DNA of 64,000 bases from Crocosphaera sp. UHCC 0190 (GCF_034932065.1 NZ_JAYGHP010000014.1:60163-124162); one strand, 5' to 3'; counted from the stretch's first letter, positions 43,213 through 54,216 are shown. Notes: generated by a model not told the origin, from the sequence alone. Made by a program: numbers and translations.

Positions 43213-43293
43213 TTCCTTGAGCGTCCTTGTCTGTGAATAAATATTACTTATCTGCTAGTAAAAATAATATTTTCAGCAGCTTTTCTCTGCTCT

Positions 43294-43494
43294 TTAATTG
43301 AGCATTTTGATCAGTTGACATTGATCAATAGCTTGCTCAAGTAGCTCAGTAATTTCTTGAGTTTCTGATCTCTTGATTCTGCATTTAATTTGTTCAAGAT
43401 TATTCATCAACTCGGTAAGGGTTGATACTCTTTCTTGTCTTTGACTAGCTAACATGGCAGACAAAGAAACAAGCGACGGACCAAAAGGTGTCAT
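43294..43494 (-). CDS. Small hypothetical protein
   Basis: A 66-residue, mostly helical charged protein (TLTELMNNLEQIKCRIKRSETQEITELLEQAIDQCQLIKML). A strong GAGGAA ribosome binding site sits 8 bases before the ATG, which makes it a likely real gene. It is 81 bases upstream of the pentapeptide-repeat gene on the same strand, and may be co-transcribed with it. Not recognised. Confidence 0.55.
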   Translation of the reverse strand: MTPFGPSLVSLSAMLASQRQERVSTLTELMNNLEQIKCRIKRSETQEITELLEQAIDQCQLIKMLN

Positions 43495-43948
43495 ACAAAA
43501 TTCCTCGAAAATGATAGTTAGTAGAACAACAGTTTTACAAGATATCAGTGTAAGGAAATGTCAAACATTAGCTTACTTGGTATCCTAAACAAATCAGGGA
43601 TAGAAAAGGTTTATTACTTCTAGATCCGTATGTTAAGTATTGTAACAGCAAAGATGAGAATTTGTCTATTCAATGATGGGTTAAGAAAATTTGACGAAAT
43701 TGTAACCTCCTTGTACCCGTAGCTTGATTATTTGTCAATAAGTATGAATACTCAGCAAAAATCAAACAAAAAGCTCAAAAATTAGTCACTTTTTCCGTAG
43801 GCAGATGCACTTCCGTTAATATGTTAAGCTTGTAAAGATTCTGTAATTTATAAATTTTTGACTACCTAATCTAGTTTGATTTTTCCATAATTTCTTGGAT
43901 TTACCAACTATTTATGGAAGAAAAGACTGATTTATTTCGATTTTGCTT
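43495..43948. other. Intergenic region upstream of the RND pump gene
   Basis: About 450 AT-rich bases without an open frame of note. It must hold the pump promoter and that of the small minus-strand gene. I see no strong hairpin or operator-like palindrome. Confidence 0.45.
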
Positions 43949-46900
43949 ATGAACCCCAAAATTAACCCTTCTCGTCTTGGTATTAGTGGCCTCGCTATCC
44001 GTCAACATATCGGAACTTTAATGCTAACCTTAGCAGTGATGGTAATAGGGATTTTTTTCGTTACCACTATCCAAGTAGACTTACTTCCTTCTATTACTTA
44101 TCCCCGTATTGGAGTACGTTTAGAAACCCCAGGAATTGCCCCGGAAATTGCCATTGATGAAGTTACTAGACCCCTTGAACAAGCATTATCCGCAACAGAA
44201 GGAGTCGAACAAATTTATTCACAAACCCGTGAAGGTAATGTTAGTTTAGACTTGTTTTTTAAGGTGGGAGGAAATATAGATCAAGCGTTAAATGATGCCA
44301 CTGCTGCGTTAAATCGTGCGAGAAATAATTTACCCGATAATTTAGAATCTCCCCGTTTATTTAAGTTTGATCCTTCTCAATTACCTGTTTATGAATTTGC
44401 CTTAACTGCATCTTCAAGAGAAGCTGTAGATTTGAGAGTATTTGCTGATGAAGAATTGGCCAGAGAATTAACTGTTATTCCTGGGGTTGCTTCTGTTGAT
44501 GTTTCCGGTGGGGTAGAAGAAGAAGTTAGGGTTAATATTGATTTGAACCGTTTACAAGCTTTAGGTGTGGGTTTAAGGGATGTTTTAGATGAATTAGGAG
44601 AAACCAATCAAGATGTAGCTGGAGGCCGTTTATTAGGGGAAAATGGGGAACCTTTAACCCGTGCAGTCGGACGTTTTAAAGAGGCAGAAGAACTTCGTAA
44701 TTTGTCTTTTGCGGTGACTGGAAATACAACAGAAATTGGGCCATCTCGACGGGTTTATTTACGAGATTTTGCTGAGATCATAGACGGGACAGAAGAACAA
44801 AGAATTTTTGTCTCTTTAAATGGTCAACCTGCCGTTAAAATTAGTGTGCAAAAACAGCCGGATGCTAACACGATTCAAGTTGTGGATGCAGTTAAAGCAA
44901 AAATTAAAATTTTGCAAACTCAAGAAGTTATTCCTGATGATTTTAGTATTATTACGACATTAGATGAATCTATTTTTATTCAAAATGCTATTAATAATGT
45001 GATTAATTCTGGTTTAGTAGGAACGGGACTCGCGGCCTTTGCTGTCTTATTATTTCTAGGATCAATTCGTCAAACCTTTATTATTGTTTTTTCCATTCCG
45101 TTAGCGACTCTTTCGGCTGTAATTTTGATGAAATTATTTGGCTTATCTCTCAATGTTTTTAGTTTGGGAGGGTTAGCATTAGGAGTCGGAATTGTGGTAG
45201 ATAACTCTATTGTGATGTTAGAAACTATTGCTGAAGGAGTCGGTGTTACCCCAGGAAAAAATAGCAAAAGTCGCTTAAGTTCCCGTCAATTAATTAATCG
45301 CTCAATTCGTAGTAGTCAGAGTGTTGAATCAGCTTTAATTGCTTCTACTAGCACAAATTTAGTAGCAGTTTTGCCCTTTTTGATGATTGGTGGTTTTATT
45401 TCTTTACTGTTTAATGAATTAATTTTAACCATTAGTTTTGCTGTCGCTGCTTCTATATTAGTCGCTTTAACGATTGTTCCTATGTTAACCTCAAGATTAT
45501 TAGGGATTCGTTGGTCAAGTGGTTTAAATAAATTCTGGCCATTATCTTGGTTTAATCAAGGATTTAATGCAGTTACTAAAGGTTATCAATGGTTACTCTC
45601 AAAACTCATTAAAGTACGATGGTTAGTGATCATTATTTCCTTTGTTGTTTTAGGTGGTAATAGTCTTAATTTAGCACAACAAATTCCCCAAGAAATTTTA
45701 CCTCGTATTAATACTGGACAAGCAAGATTGATTACTCAATTTCCTCCCAATACTCCCCTAGAAACCAATCGAAAAATAATGGATATTGTTGATAAGATTG
45801 TGCTTGAACAACCAGAAACTCAATCAACTTTTACTACGTCAGGCGGCTTTTTATTTGGTTCTAATACCAGTGAAAATGTCTTAAGAGGGTCAAGTAATAT
45901 TATTCTAAAACCAGGTACTGATGTCGAAGCTTACAGTGAAAGAGTTAGCCAAGAATTTGATAAATTAAATTTAGTAGGAATTCGCTTAAGATTAAGTCCA
46001 GATGCAGTGCGAGGGTTGATTTTAAATAACTCACCTGTGAGACGAGCAGATATTGATTTAATCCTACAAGGTAACGATCAAAATGCCTTAGAAGAAGCAG
46101 GAGAAACTGTTTTAAAAGTATTAGAAGAAAATGTCACGTTAGCTCAATTTCGTCCTGATGCTGATCCCCGTCAACCTGAGATTCAAATTCGCCCTGATCT
46201 TGAGCGTTTAGGGGCTTTTGGTTTAAATATGACCGATATTAAGGATTCTCTTGAAACTGCTATTCAAGGAACCGTCCCGACGCGCTTACAGAGGGAAAAC
46301 CGCTTAGTAGATATTCGGGTACAATTGGATCAAGATCTCATCCGTCGTCCCTCTCAATTAAGCCAAATTCCCTTATTTACTCAGGAAAATCGTCTTGTTC
46401 GTCTAGGAGATGTGGCAAAGCTCGAAGAAGGAAAAGCCCCTGCGGAAATTCAACGAATTAATCAGCGTCAGGTCTTTATTTTAGCGGGAAATTTAACTGA
46501 GGGGGCAAGTTTAGGGGCAGCACTCGCAGAAGTTAAGCAAGTTTTAGATACAATAGAGTTACCTGAAGGGGTAAGAATTCTCCCTAGTAATGCTCAACAA
46601 AGTAATGAACAATTACAATCTTCTTTAGGGATTTTAGGCGGTTTAGCAGCCTTTTTAGTCTTCGTTGTTATGGCAGTTCAATATAATTCTTTGGTTGATC
46701 CTTTAGTTATTATGTTAACCCTTCCCTTGGCTTTGTGTGGGGGAATTTTAGGGTTATATTTTACCCAAACTGCTATTGGTGCAACCGTCATTGTTGGGGC
46801 AGTTTTATTAATCGGAATTGTGGTTAATAATGCTATTGTTATGATAGAATTGGCCAATCAAATTAGGCTTGAAAAACGTTGCGATCGCCCTACAGCAATT

Positions 46901-47215
46901 ATTCAAGCAGCACCCCAAAGGTTACGCCCCATTTTAATGACAACCATTACCACTGTATTAGGAATGTTACCCTTAGCAATGGGAGGAGGGCAAGGGGGAG
47001 AATTCTTACAACCCCTAGGAATTGTTGTCTTTTCTGGGTTATCTTTAGCAACATTATTAACCCTATTTATTATTCCTTGTTTCTATGTATTGCTTCATGA
47101 TTTATTCAGATTAGGAAAACGGAAAAAGTCAATAAAAAAGCCTTCTTTACTGTTACCAGAAGAAGCAATTGATTCGATTACCTACAAAAAAATTACCACG
47201 AAAAATAAACCTTAA
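43949..47215 (+). CDS. RND family efflux transporter permease
   Basis: 1088 residues from ATG 43949; the frame opens six bases earlier at a TTG. Typical RND layout: TM1 (LMLTLAVMVIGIFF), a large periplasmic loop, TM2-6 (about 350-510) with GLALGVGIVVDNSIVMLE carrying the proton-relay Asp, a second periplasmic loop and TM8-12 with VGAVLLIGIVVNNAIVMIE. Similarity is to AcrB-like HAE pumps; the second relay motif has NN, so the family branch may differ in energy coupling. Substrates unknown. The adaptor is likely encoded at 40583. Its stop overlaps the convergent gene by four bases. Confidence 0.95.
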   Translation: MNPKINPSRLGISGLAIRQHIGTLMLTLAVMVIGIFFVTTIQVDLLPSITYPRIGVRLETPGIAPEIAIDEVTRPLEQALSATEGVEQIYSQTREGNVSLDLFFKVGGNIDQALNDATAALNRARNNLPDNLESPRLFKFDPSQLPVYEFALTASSREAVDLRVFADEELARELTVIPGVASVDVSGGVEEEVRVNIDLNRLQALGVGLRDVLDELGETNQDVAGGRLLGENGEPLTRAVGRFKEAEELRNLSFAVTGNTTEIGPSRRVYLRDFAEIIDGTEEQRIFVSLNGQPAVKISVQKQPDANTIQVVDAVKAKIKILQTQEVIPDDFSIITTLDESIFIQNAINNVINSGLVGTGLAAFAVLLFLGSIRQTFIIVFSIPLATLSAVILMKLFGLSLNVFSLGGLALGVGIVVDNSIVMLETIAEGVGVTPGKNSKSRLSSRQLINRSIRSSQSVESALIASTSTNLVAVLPFLMIGGFISLLFNELILTISFAVAASILVALTIVPMLTSRLLGIRWSSGLNKFWPLSWFNQGFNAVTKGYQWLLSKLIKVRWLVIIISFVVLGGNSLNLAQQIPQEILPRINTGQARLITQFPPNTPLETNRKIMDIVDKIVLEQPETQSTFTTSGGFLFGSNTSENVLRGSSNIILKPGTDVEAYSERVSQEFDKLNLVGIRLRLSPDAVRGLILNNSPVRRADIDLILQGNDQNALEEAGETVLKVLEENVTLAQFRPDADPRQPEIQIRPDLERLGAFGLNMTDIKDSLETAIQGTVPTRLQRENRLVDIRVQLDQDLIRRPSQLSQIPLFTQENRLVRLGDVAKLEEGKAPAEIQRINQRQVFILAGNLTEGASLGAALAEVKQVLDTIELPEGVRILPSNAQQSNEQLQSSLGILGGLAAFLVFVVMAVQYNSLVDPLVIMLTLPLALCGGILGLYFTQTAIGATVIVGAVLLIGIVVNNAIVMIELANQIRLEKRCDRPTAIIQAAPQRLRPILMTTITTVLGMLPLAMGGGQGGEFLQPLGIVVFSGLSLATLLTLFIIPCFYVLLHDLFRLGKRKKSIKKPSLLLPEEAIDSITYKKITTKNKP

Positions 47216-47661
47216 GGAGTCGTAATATCCTGATCCCAAAAATCAACTTTAGCCATACGACAAATCATGTTATATTCATCAGCAAATTGATGTATCCATT
47301 GGCCCATAAGTCTATTTTCGTCGGTTCCTTGAAGCCAGGTAATAGTTAGAAGACTAATAATCCCATCATCAGTTGGTTCACAAGTAAATTTTAAGGTTCC
47401 TGTTGGAGTATCAGACAAACCTTGTTGACAATTCCAATCTTTTTTCTCAATAATATCTTTCCAAATCTTGTCATTTTTGGCCTCAACTAAAATACCATCT
47501 TCTTGATAATTACAAGTCCAACTAAGCATTTGTCCTGGATCATTAGGTAGATCATCTAAATTATTAGGGTTACTTTCTGCCCTTAATTGAGCCGATAAAT
47601 TCAAGGAAGTAAAGAGCAAACTAACAACACCGAGACTCAAACCGGAAACATTAACTTTCAT
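47212..47661 (-). CDS. Secreted hypothetical protein
   Basis: A 149-residue protein with a signal peptide (hydrophobic residues 6-24, cleavage near LRA). The mature part has four cysteines (in WTCNY, NCQQG, FTCEP and MICRM) and an alternation of short strands, suggesting a disulfide-bonded compact domain. No family recognised. The ATG follows AGGAGTGATAGACAAGTT. It converges with the RND pump and is divergent from the Cys-repeat protein; both neighbours on this side are exported, but no link is established. Confidence 0.7.
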   Translation of the reverse strand: MKVNVSGLSLGVVSLLFTSLNLSAQLRAESNPNNLDDLPNDPGQMLSWTCNYQEDGILVEAKNDKIWKDIIEKKDWNCQQGLSDTPTGTLKFTCEPTDDGIISLLTITWLQGTDENRLMGQWIHQFADEYNMICRMAKVDFWDQDITTP

Positions 47662-47809
47662 AACTTGTCTATCACTCCTTAATACACGATTTAAGATAAT
47701 ACTCTAGTTAGGGACAGTCATTTGATCAAACCATAAAGTTTTCCTAAAAATCCAGTTTAAAAAAAACGACTAAGTTTAAACTGAATCTAGTTAAGTTTTA
47801 ACAAAAATT

Positions 47810-48361
47810 ATGAAAACCTGGCAAAATATTCTGGTTTTTCTGCAAATTCCCTCCCTGTCCATCCTGTCAACCCCCTATTTAGCCATCCCTGTTAACGCTC
47901 AAGGCTCGAATATTGCCTGTTTTGAGTATGTCCAAGGTTTGGGAGCAAATCAATCAACAGCCCAGTCAATCTGTGAAAGCTATCCCCAATATGCGGGTTA
48001 TTGCGCCGATAAAGTCAGGAGTATTGGGGGAAACTGGCAAACAGCCGAATCTTTATGTAAATATGGTACTCGTTTCTCTGGACAATGTTTTTTGAGTTTG
48101 AGAGCCCAGGGAGCAACTTGGGATGACTCTAAGTCTATGTGCCAAACCGCCACAGCCACCACGGGTATATGTGTGCGTGATGCAATAACACAAGAAGGGT
48201 TTTCCTGGCCAGGTGCATTAAAAGAATGTGGTCGTCCTAATGTAGCTGATGCTCTACAAAATTGTATCAATGGATTGGCTTATGATGTACATGGGAACTC
48301 GACAGGAATATCCGCAGAGGCAGCTTTACAAGAATGTAATTCTGGGAGAAGGACACCTTAA
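47810..48361 (+). CDS. Secreted protein with 28-residue Cys-pair tandem repeats
   Basis: A 183-residue exported protein (signal about 1-30, cleavage after VNA). The mature part is built of tandem units of 28 residues at 36-63, 64-91 and 92-119 with strictly matching spacing, a fourth (about 120-147) with one extra residue and a degenerate fifth. Each begins with xC and has pattern C-x7-G-x2-W-x2-(A/S)-x3-C; the two Cys stand 18 apart. Each unit probably forms a helical hairpin closed by one disulfide. I do not recognise a named family. No ribosome binding site of note precedes the ATG. A hairpin (48399-48415) follows. Confidence 0.75.
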   Translation: MKTWQNILVFLQIPSLSILSTPYLAIPVNAQGSNIACFEYVQGLGANQSTAQSICESYPQYAGYCADKVRSIGGNWQTAESLCKYGTRFSGQCFLSLRAQGATWDDSKSMCQTATATTGICVRDAITQEGFSWPGALKECGRPNVADALQNCINGLAYDVHGNSTGISAEAALQECNSGRRTP

Positions 48362-48398
48362 ATGGGGGAAAATTTGGGCAAGACTTCTCTTGTTTGTG

Positions 48399-48415
48399 AC
48401 AGCCTAGAAGGCTGT
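48399..48415 (+). terminator. Hairpin after the Cys-repeat gene
   Basis: ACAGCCT (48399-48405) pairs with AGGCTGT (48409-48415) around AGA. No long T run follows, so termination is only possible. The arms resemble one internal hairpin of the MITE-like repeat. Confidence 0.4.
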
Positions 48416-48451
48416 GTTACCATTTACATCTCAAGTGTAAATACCAGATAA

Positions 48452-49558
<1,107 letters not shown>

Positions 49559-49564
49559 CAAATA

Positions 49565-50236
49565 TCAATCCCCAAACCGATAACCTTTACCATAAACCGT
49601 ATAAATTAAGGGGCCTTCTTCTTCTATTTTGCGTCGCAATAGACGAATTAAGGCCGCTAAAACATTACTATTAGGTTGTTCTTGTTCTGTCCATAAATGC
49701 TGATAAATTTGTTCATGGGTTAAAAGTTGGCCAGGATGTTGCATAAAATAAGTTAATAGTTTAACTTCCTTATCAGAAAGGTTCATCATTCTGCCCTGGC
49801 GATAAGCGACTTGATTATCCCGATCTAATTCTAAATCTGCTACCTTTAACTTACTGGTTGTCGTCGCTTCAAAAGCAGGGGAACGCCGCAACAAAGCGCG
49901 AACCCTCGCCATTAATTCCCGTAATTCAAAGGGTTTAATTAAATAATCATCGGCCCCGGCATCTAGTCCAATTACTCGATCATCTAGGGTATCTTTTGCT
50001 GTTAGGAAAAGCACTGGGGTGGTGTTTCCCTGCGATCGCAAGCCTTGACAGATGGCAATACCTGGTTTTTGGGGTAACATCCAGTCTAATATTAACAGAT
50101 CGTAGGTATTTTGCAAAGCTAATTCATAGCCTTTTTGACCATTATCTGCCACATCAACTTCATAGCCTTCACGGGATAAAATATGATAGAGGGGTTCAGT
50201 TAATTCCGCTTCGTCATCTACTAAAAGAATTTTCAT
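49565..50236 (-). CDS. OmpR/PhoB-type response regulator
   Basis: A 223-residue regulator: receiver domain (1-120) with Asp8, phosphoacceptor Asp51 (LLILDWMLP), Thr79 and Lys101 (LIKPF), then a winged-helix DNA-binding domain (about 130-223, with the RLLRRKIEEEGPLIYTVYGKGYRF end). No histidine kinase gene lies next to it. It resembles several cyanobacterial regulators and I give no name. Two tandem hairpins lie just upstream of its start. Confidence 0.93.
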   Translation of the reverse strand: MKILLVDDEAELTEPLYHILSREGYEVDVADNGQKGYELALQNTYDLLILDWMLPQKPGIAICQGLRSQGNTTPVLFLTAKDTLDDRVIGLDAGADDYLIKPFELRELMARVRALLRRSPAFEATTTSKLKVADLELDRDNQVAYRQGRMMNLSDKEVKLLTYFMQHPGQLLTHEQIYQHLWTEQEQPNSNVLAALIRLLRRKIEEEGPLIYTVYGKGYRFGD

Positions 50237-50248
50237 TAATGATTAAAT

Positions 50249-50296
50249 CCCTACAATATTTATGATAATTTGTAGGGACATAATACCATTATGTCC
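50249..50296. promoter_or_regulatory. Two hairpins in the region divergent between regulator and glgP
   Basis: CCCTACAA (50249-50256) pairs with TTGTAGGG (50270-50277), and GGACATAAT (50276-50284) pairs with ATTATGTCC (50288-50296); the two overlap by two bases. They lie within 60 bases upstream of the regulator start, in a 302-base gene-free stretch that otherwise shows nothing definite. They could be operator sites for an autoregulating response regulator or a dispersed palindrome. Confidence 0.4.
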
Positions 50297-50538
50297 TGTG
50301 GATTATACTCTTTGGTTATTGCATTAAATAAACCTAAAGAAATCAGGAAGATGCAACATATATCTTTTACAATCGACCGTGAACGATATCGGTATAGAGA
50401 TTGAGAAAAGTACATTTGTCAAAGAAGCATAACCAAAGCAATCTAATCTCACCACATAATTGTATATGCTGGCCTTTGATTGCTTAGCTAAATCTATATT
50501 CTTCAGATAAGTTTGCATAGCCTATTCAGGATTAATTT

Positions 50539-53061
50539 ATGGACAGTACCTTAACCTCTCAATTCAATAACCCGAACATTAAAGTCGAAGATGATCGCAC
50601 AGGGATGAGCAAAGAAACCCTAAAGCGGGCATTTCTCGACCATCTTTTCTACATTCAAGGCATTGATCGTTCAGAAGCCTCCCTTCATGACTATTATATT
50701 GCCCTTTCCTATACTGTCCGCGATCGTCTACTCCATCGTTTCTTAAAAACAGTAGACACCTATAAGAAAGAAAAAGTCAAACTTGTTTCTTATTTCTCGG
50801 CTGAATTTCTCATGGGTCGTCATCTAGGTAATAATTTAGTAAACCTGGGACTTTATGACAGAATCAAAGAAGTGGTCGAAGAGTTGGGACTTGACTTTGA
50901 TGAGATTATCGAACAAGAACCAGATCCAGGGTTAGGGAACGGTGGTTTAGGGCGTTTGGCTGCTTGTTTCTTAGATTCTTTAGCCTCCTTAGCCATTCCT
51001 GCCATTGGTTATGGTATCCGCTACGAATTCGGCATTTTCCATCAAATGATCAAAGATGGTTGGCAGGTAGAAATTCCCGACAACTGGTTAAGGTTTGATA
51101 ACCCTTGGGAATTAGCTCGTCCTGACGACGCGGTTGAGGTAAAATTAGGGGGTCATACAGAGACGATCCATGATGAACATGGGAATGTCAAAACCGTTTG
51201 GATTCCTGGTCGTACCATTCTGGCCGTTCCTTATGATACTCCTGTTCCTGGTTATAAAACCAACACAGTGAACCCCTTAAGACTGTGGAAAGCCGAAGCG
51301 AGTGAAGCCTTTAACTTTGAAGCCTTCAACGCAGGAAATTATGATCAGGCAGTGGCCGAAAAAATGGATGCAGAAACCATTTCCAAGGTTCTCTATCCCA
51401 ATGATAATACCCCCGCAGGACGGCAACTGCGCCTAGCCCAACAATACTTTTTTGTCTCTGCATCTCTACAAGACTTAATTCGCATCCATTTACGGACTCA
51501 TGATAGTTTAGACGACTTCAACGAGAAAATAGCTGTACAACTCAACGATACCCACCCAGCAGTAGCGGTGGCCGAGTTAATGCGGTTATTAGTCGATAAA
51601 CACAATTATGATTGGGACAAAGCCTGGGATATTACGAAAAAGACCCTCGCCTATACCAATCATACCCTGATGCCAGAAGCCCTAGAACGTTGGTCTGTGG
51701 ATCTATTTAGCAGTCTTCTGCCCCGACATTTAGAGATTATTTACGAAATTAACCATAGTTTTCTTGAAGATGTCAAAACTTGGTTCCCCAACGATGAAGA
51801 TTTAGTCACGAATCTTTCTTTAATTGAAGGATGGGAAGACAAACGCATTCGGATGGCGAATTTAGCCTGTGTGGGTTCCCACGCTATTAATGGGGTTGCC
51901 GCCTTACATACGGAACTCTTGAAAAAAGACACCCTCAAACATTTTGCTAAACTTTGGCCTGAGAAATTTTACAACAAAACCAATGGAGTAACCCCTCGTC
52001 GTTGGATTTTATTAAGTAACCCTGCCTTATCAGCTTTAGTGACTGAAAAAATTGGGGATGGTTGGTTAAAAAATCTCGATGAAATGCGGAAAATTGAAGC
52101 TTTCATTGAAGATCCAGATTTCCGTTATCGTTGGCGAGAAATTAAACAAGAAAATAAGCGCAGTTTAGCTGCTTACATCCTCAAAAACCGCAACATTCAA
52201 GTTGATCCTAATTCTCTGTTTGATGTGCAAGTAAAGCGCATCCATGAATACAAACGGCAACATTTAGCTGTCTTACATATCATCAGCCTCTACAACCATA
52301 TTAAGCGCAATCCTGATGTGGATGTTCTGCCCCGTACCTTTATTTTTGGTGGTAAAGCGGCCCCTGGTTATTTTATGGCCAAATTGATTATTAAATTAAT
52401 CAATGCCGTCGGTGAAGTCGTTAATAAAGATCCTGATGTTCGGGGACGTTTAAAAGTCGTATTCTTGCCTAACTTTAACGTTTCTATGGGCCAAAGGATT
52501 TATCCGGCTGCCGATCTTTCTGAACAGGTTTCTACCGCAGGAAAAGAAGCCTCTGGAACCGGAAATATGAAATTTGCGATGAATGGGGCCATGACTATTG
52601 GTACCTTAGATGGGGCAAATATTGAGATTCGGGAAGAAGCGGGGCCGGAGAATTTCTTCCTCTTTGGTTTAACGGCTGAAGAAGTTTATACCATGAAGGC
52701 CAAAGGGTATAATCCTAGCGAATATTACAACCGCAATGGTGACTTACAAGGGGTCATTGATCGCATTGCTAATGGTTACTTTAGTTATGGAGATCAAAAC
52801 CTGTTTAAGCCCATTGTTGATCATCTTTTGTATGATGATCCCTATATGTTGATGGCAGATTATCAATCCTATATCGACTGTCAAGAAGAGGTCAATAAGG
52901 CCTATCGAGATCAGGATAAATGGACAAGAATGTCCATTCTTAATTCCGCCAGAATGGGTAAGTTTTCTTCTGACCGAACCATTGGTGAATACTGTCGGGA
53001 AATTTGGAATGTTAACCCAGTGACCATCAATATTGAGGACTATAATCCTGCTAAGTTTTAA
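50539..53061 (+). CDS. glgP: Glycogen phosphorylase
   Basis: An 840-residue enzyme of usual length. The pyridoxal-phosphate lysine is Lys678 in EASGTGNMKFAMNG; GNGGLGRLAACFLDS and the phosphate-binding region NVSMGQRIYPAADLSEQ are conserved. It releases glucose-1-phosphate from glycogen, the main carbon store used in the dark. It stands alone and is followed by a terminator. The start ATG lies in an AT-rich region with no clear ribosome binding site. Confidence 0.97.
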   Translation: MDSTLTSQFNNPNIKVEDDRTGMSKETLKRAFLDHLFYIQGIDRSEASLHDYYIALSYTVRDRLLHRFLKTVDTYKKEKVKLVSYFSAEFLMGRHLGNNLVNLGLYDRIKEVVEELGLDFDEIIEQEPDPGLGNGGLGRLAACFLDSLASLAIPAIGYGIRYEFGIFHQMIKDGWQVEIPDNWLRFDNPWELARPDDAVEVKLGGHTETIHDEHGNVKTVWIPGRTILAVPYDTPVPGYKTNTVNPLRLWKAEASEAFNFEAFNAGNYDQAVAEKMDAETISKVLYPNDNTPAGRQLRLAQQYFFVSASLQDLIRIHLRTHDSLDDFNEKIAVQLNDTHPAVAVAELMRLLVDKHNYDWDKAWDITKKTLAYTNHTLMPEALERWSVDLFSSLLPRHLEIIYEINHSFLEDVKTWFPNDEDLVTNLSLIEGWEDKRIRMANLACVGSHAINGVAALHTELLKKDTLKHFAKLWPEKFYNKTNGVTPRRWILLSNPALSALVTEKIGDGWLKNLDEMRKIEAFIEDPDFRYRWREIKQENKRSLAAYILKNRNIQVDPNSLFDVQVKRIHEYKRQHLAVLHIISLYNHIKRNPDVDVLPRTFIFGGKAAPGYFMAKLIIKLINAVGEVVNKDPDVRGRLKVVFLPNFNVSMGQRIYPAADLSEQVSTAGKEASGTGNMKFAMNGAMTIGTLDGANIEIREEAGPENFFLFGLTAEEVYTMKAKGYNPSEYYNRNGDLQGVIDRIANGYFSYGDQNLFKPIVDHLLYDDPYMLMADYQSYIDCQEEVNKAYRDQDKWTRMSILNSARMGKFSSDRTIGEYCREIWNVNPVTINIEDYNPAKF

Positions 53062-53080
53062 TTAAAAAATAGCCGAAATA

Positions 53081-53111
53081 AAGGGTTAGAAAATATAAAT
53101 TTCTAGCCCTT
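53081..53111. terminator. Bidirectional terminator after glgP
   Basis: AAGGGTTAGAAA (53081-53092) pairs with TTTCTAGCCCTT (53100-53111) with one G:U pair, then CTATTTATT. It lies between glgP and the convergent phosphoesterase gene. Confidence 0.75.
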
Positions 53112-53115
53112 CTAT

Positions 53116-54216
53116 TTATTCCTTAACAAGATCTCGTCGCCAGACTTTACCAATAGATTTTGGTAAGGTTTGAATGTCAATCACTTGTCGGGTTTTCATG
53201 TCATAAGTAGTGTAAATCGTCTCTGCTTTTTCTAAAGAAATATCGACCACAGTTAAACTTTTTTGTGGGGGTAAATTACTATTTAAAAGTTTACGGGGCC
53301 CTGCGCCTAACGCCCCAGTATGAAGTAATTCTAATTGACCTTTTTTCCCTGGATAATAAGCATGATGATGACCACTTACATAGGTATGAACATCATATTT
53401 TTCTAATAAGGTTTGTAATTTTTCTCCTTCATACATAAAGTTTCCCCCATCATCTCTCCCTACTGCCACAGGATACAAAGGAAGATGACCAATGGCTAAG
53501 CGTAATTTCGCTTGTTTCGCATCTAAACTGCTTAAACTTTGTTCAACCCAAGTTAACTGTTCAGGGGAAATAATATGAGTAGAAGCATCCCAAACCAGAT
53601 AAAAAATATTTTGTTGTTTAAACGTATAATAAAAAGGAAAATTCCCCCGATCAATAAAGTTTAAACCTGGATTATGATTAGGATCATTCCAATAAACGGA
53701 AGCCAGATCTCGTTCTGATTTAAACGTCAATTTTCCTTGACTAATTGACCCTGAACCATCATGATTACCAATGGTAAACCCCAAGGGAATTTTGGCCTGA
53801 CGTAAGGGTGCAGCAATATGGTCATCAAAGGCTGACCACATGGCTTGAATTTGAGCCTGGGTAAGCGATCGCTTTTGTCCGGCAATCATATCGCCTCCAC
53901 ATAAGACTAAATCCGGTTGCCACCCCGGAATTAAGGCGATCGCCTGGTCAACTTCCGGTTCATAAGTCGTTGATCCATACTGACTATTAAGATCGCTAAT
54001 GACAACAATTCTTACCTCTCCCTTAAGGGGGGCAAATAGTCCATCAGGGGCCACCGCAACGGGTTGAGAAACTGGGGGTGTTTGATCGGGTATTGCCGAT
54101 TCAGGTTGAGGGGTAAAATTCTGATTACGACTGAAAACTTGATGGGTAATGGTGGCCATTCCCACCCCCAAAAATCCCCCCGTAATCATTAAAAATTGAC
54201 GACGCTTATAAGCCAT
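53116..54216 (-). CDS. Tat-exported calcineurin-like metallophosphoesterase
   Basis: A 366-residue protein. KRRQFLMITGGFLGVGMA at the N-terminus is a twin-arginine signal followed by a hydrophobic core. Metal-binding motifs are in order: VVISDLN (about residue 72), CGGDMI, GNHDGS and GHHHAY. All metal ligands of the family are present. It should act in the periplasm; the substrate could be a phosphate ester, but cannot be defined. Convergent with glgP. Confidence 0.9.
   Translation of the reverse strand: MAYKRRQFLMITGGFLGVGMATITHQVFSRNQNFTPQPESAIPDQTPPVSQPVAVAPDGLFAPLKGEVRIVVISDLNSQYGSTTYEPEVDQAIALIPGWQPDLVLCGGDMIAGQKRSLTQAQIQAMWSAFDDHIAAPLRQAKIPLGFTIGNHDGSGSISQGKLTFKSERDLASVYWNDPNHNPGLNFIDRGNFPFYYTFKQQNIFYLVWDASTHIISPEQLTWVEQSLSSLDAKQAKLRLAIGHLPLYPVAVGRDDGGNFMYEGEKLQTLLEKYDVHTYVSGHHHAYYPGKKGQLELLHTGALGAGPRKLLNSNLPPQKSLTVVDISLEKAETIYTTYDMKTRQVIDIQTLPKSIGKVWRRDLVKE

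Noticed and set aside
50324..50518. 64-residue minus-strand open frame in the glgP upstream region
   Set aside because: No ribosome binding site, no family, composition of non-coding DNA.
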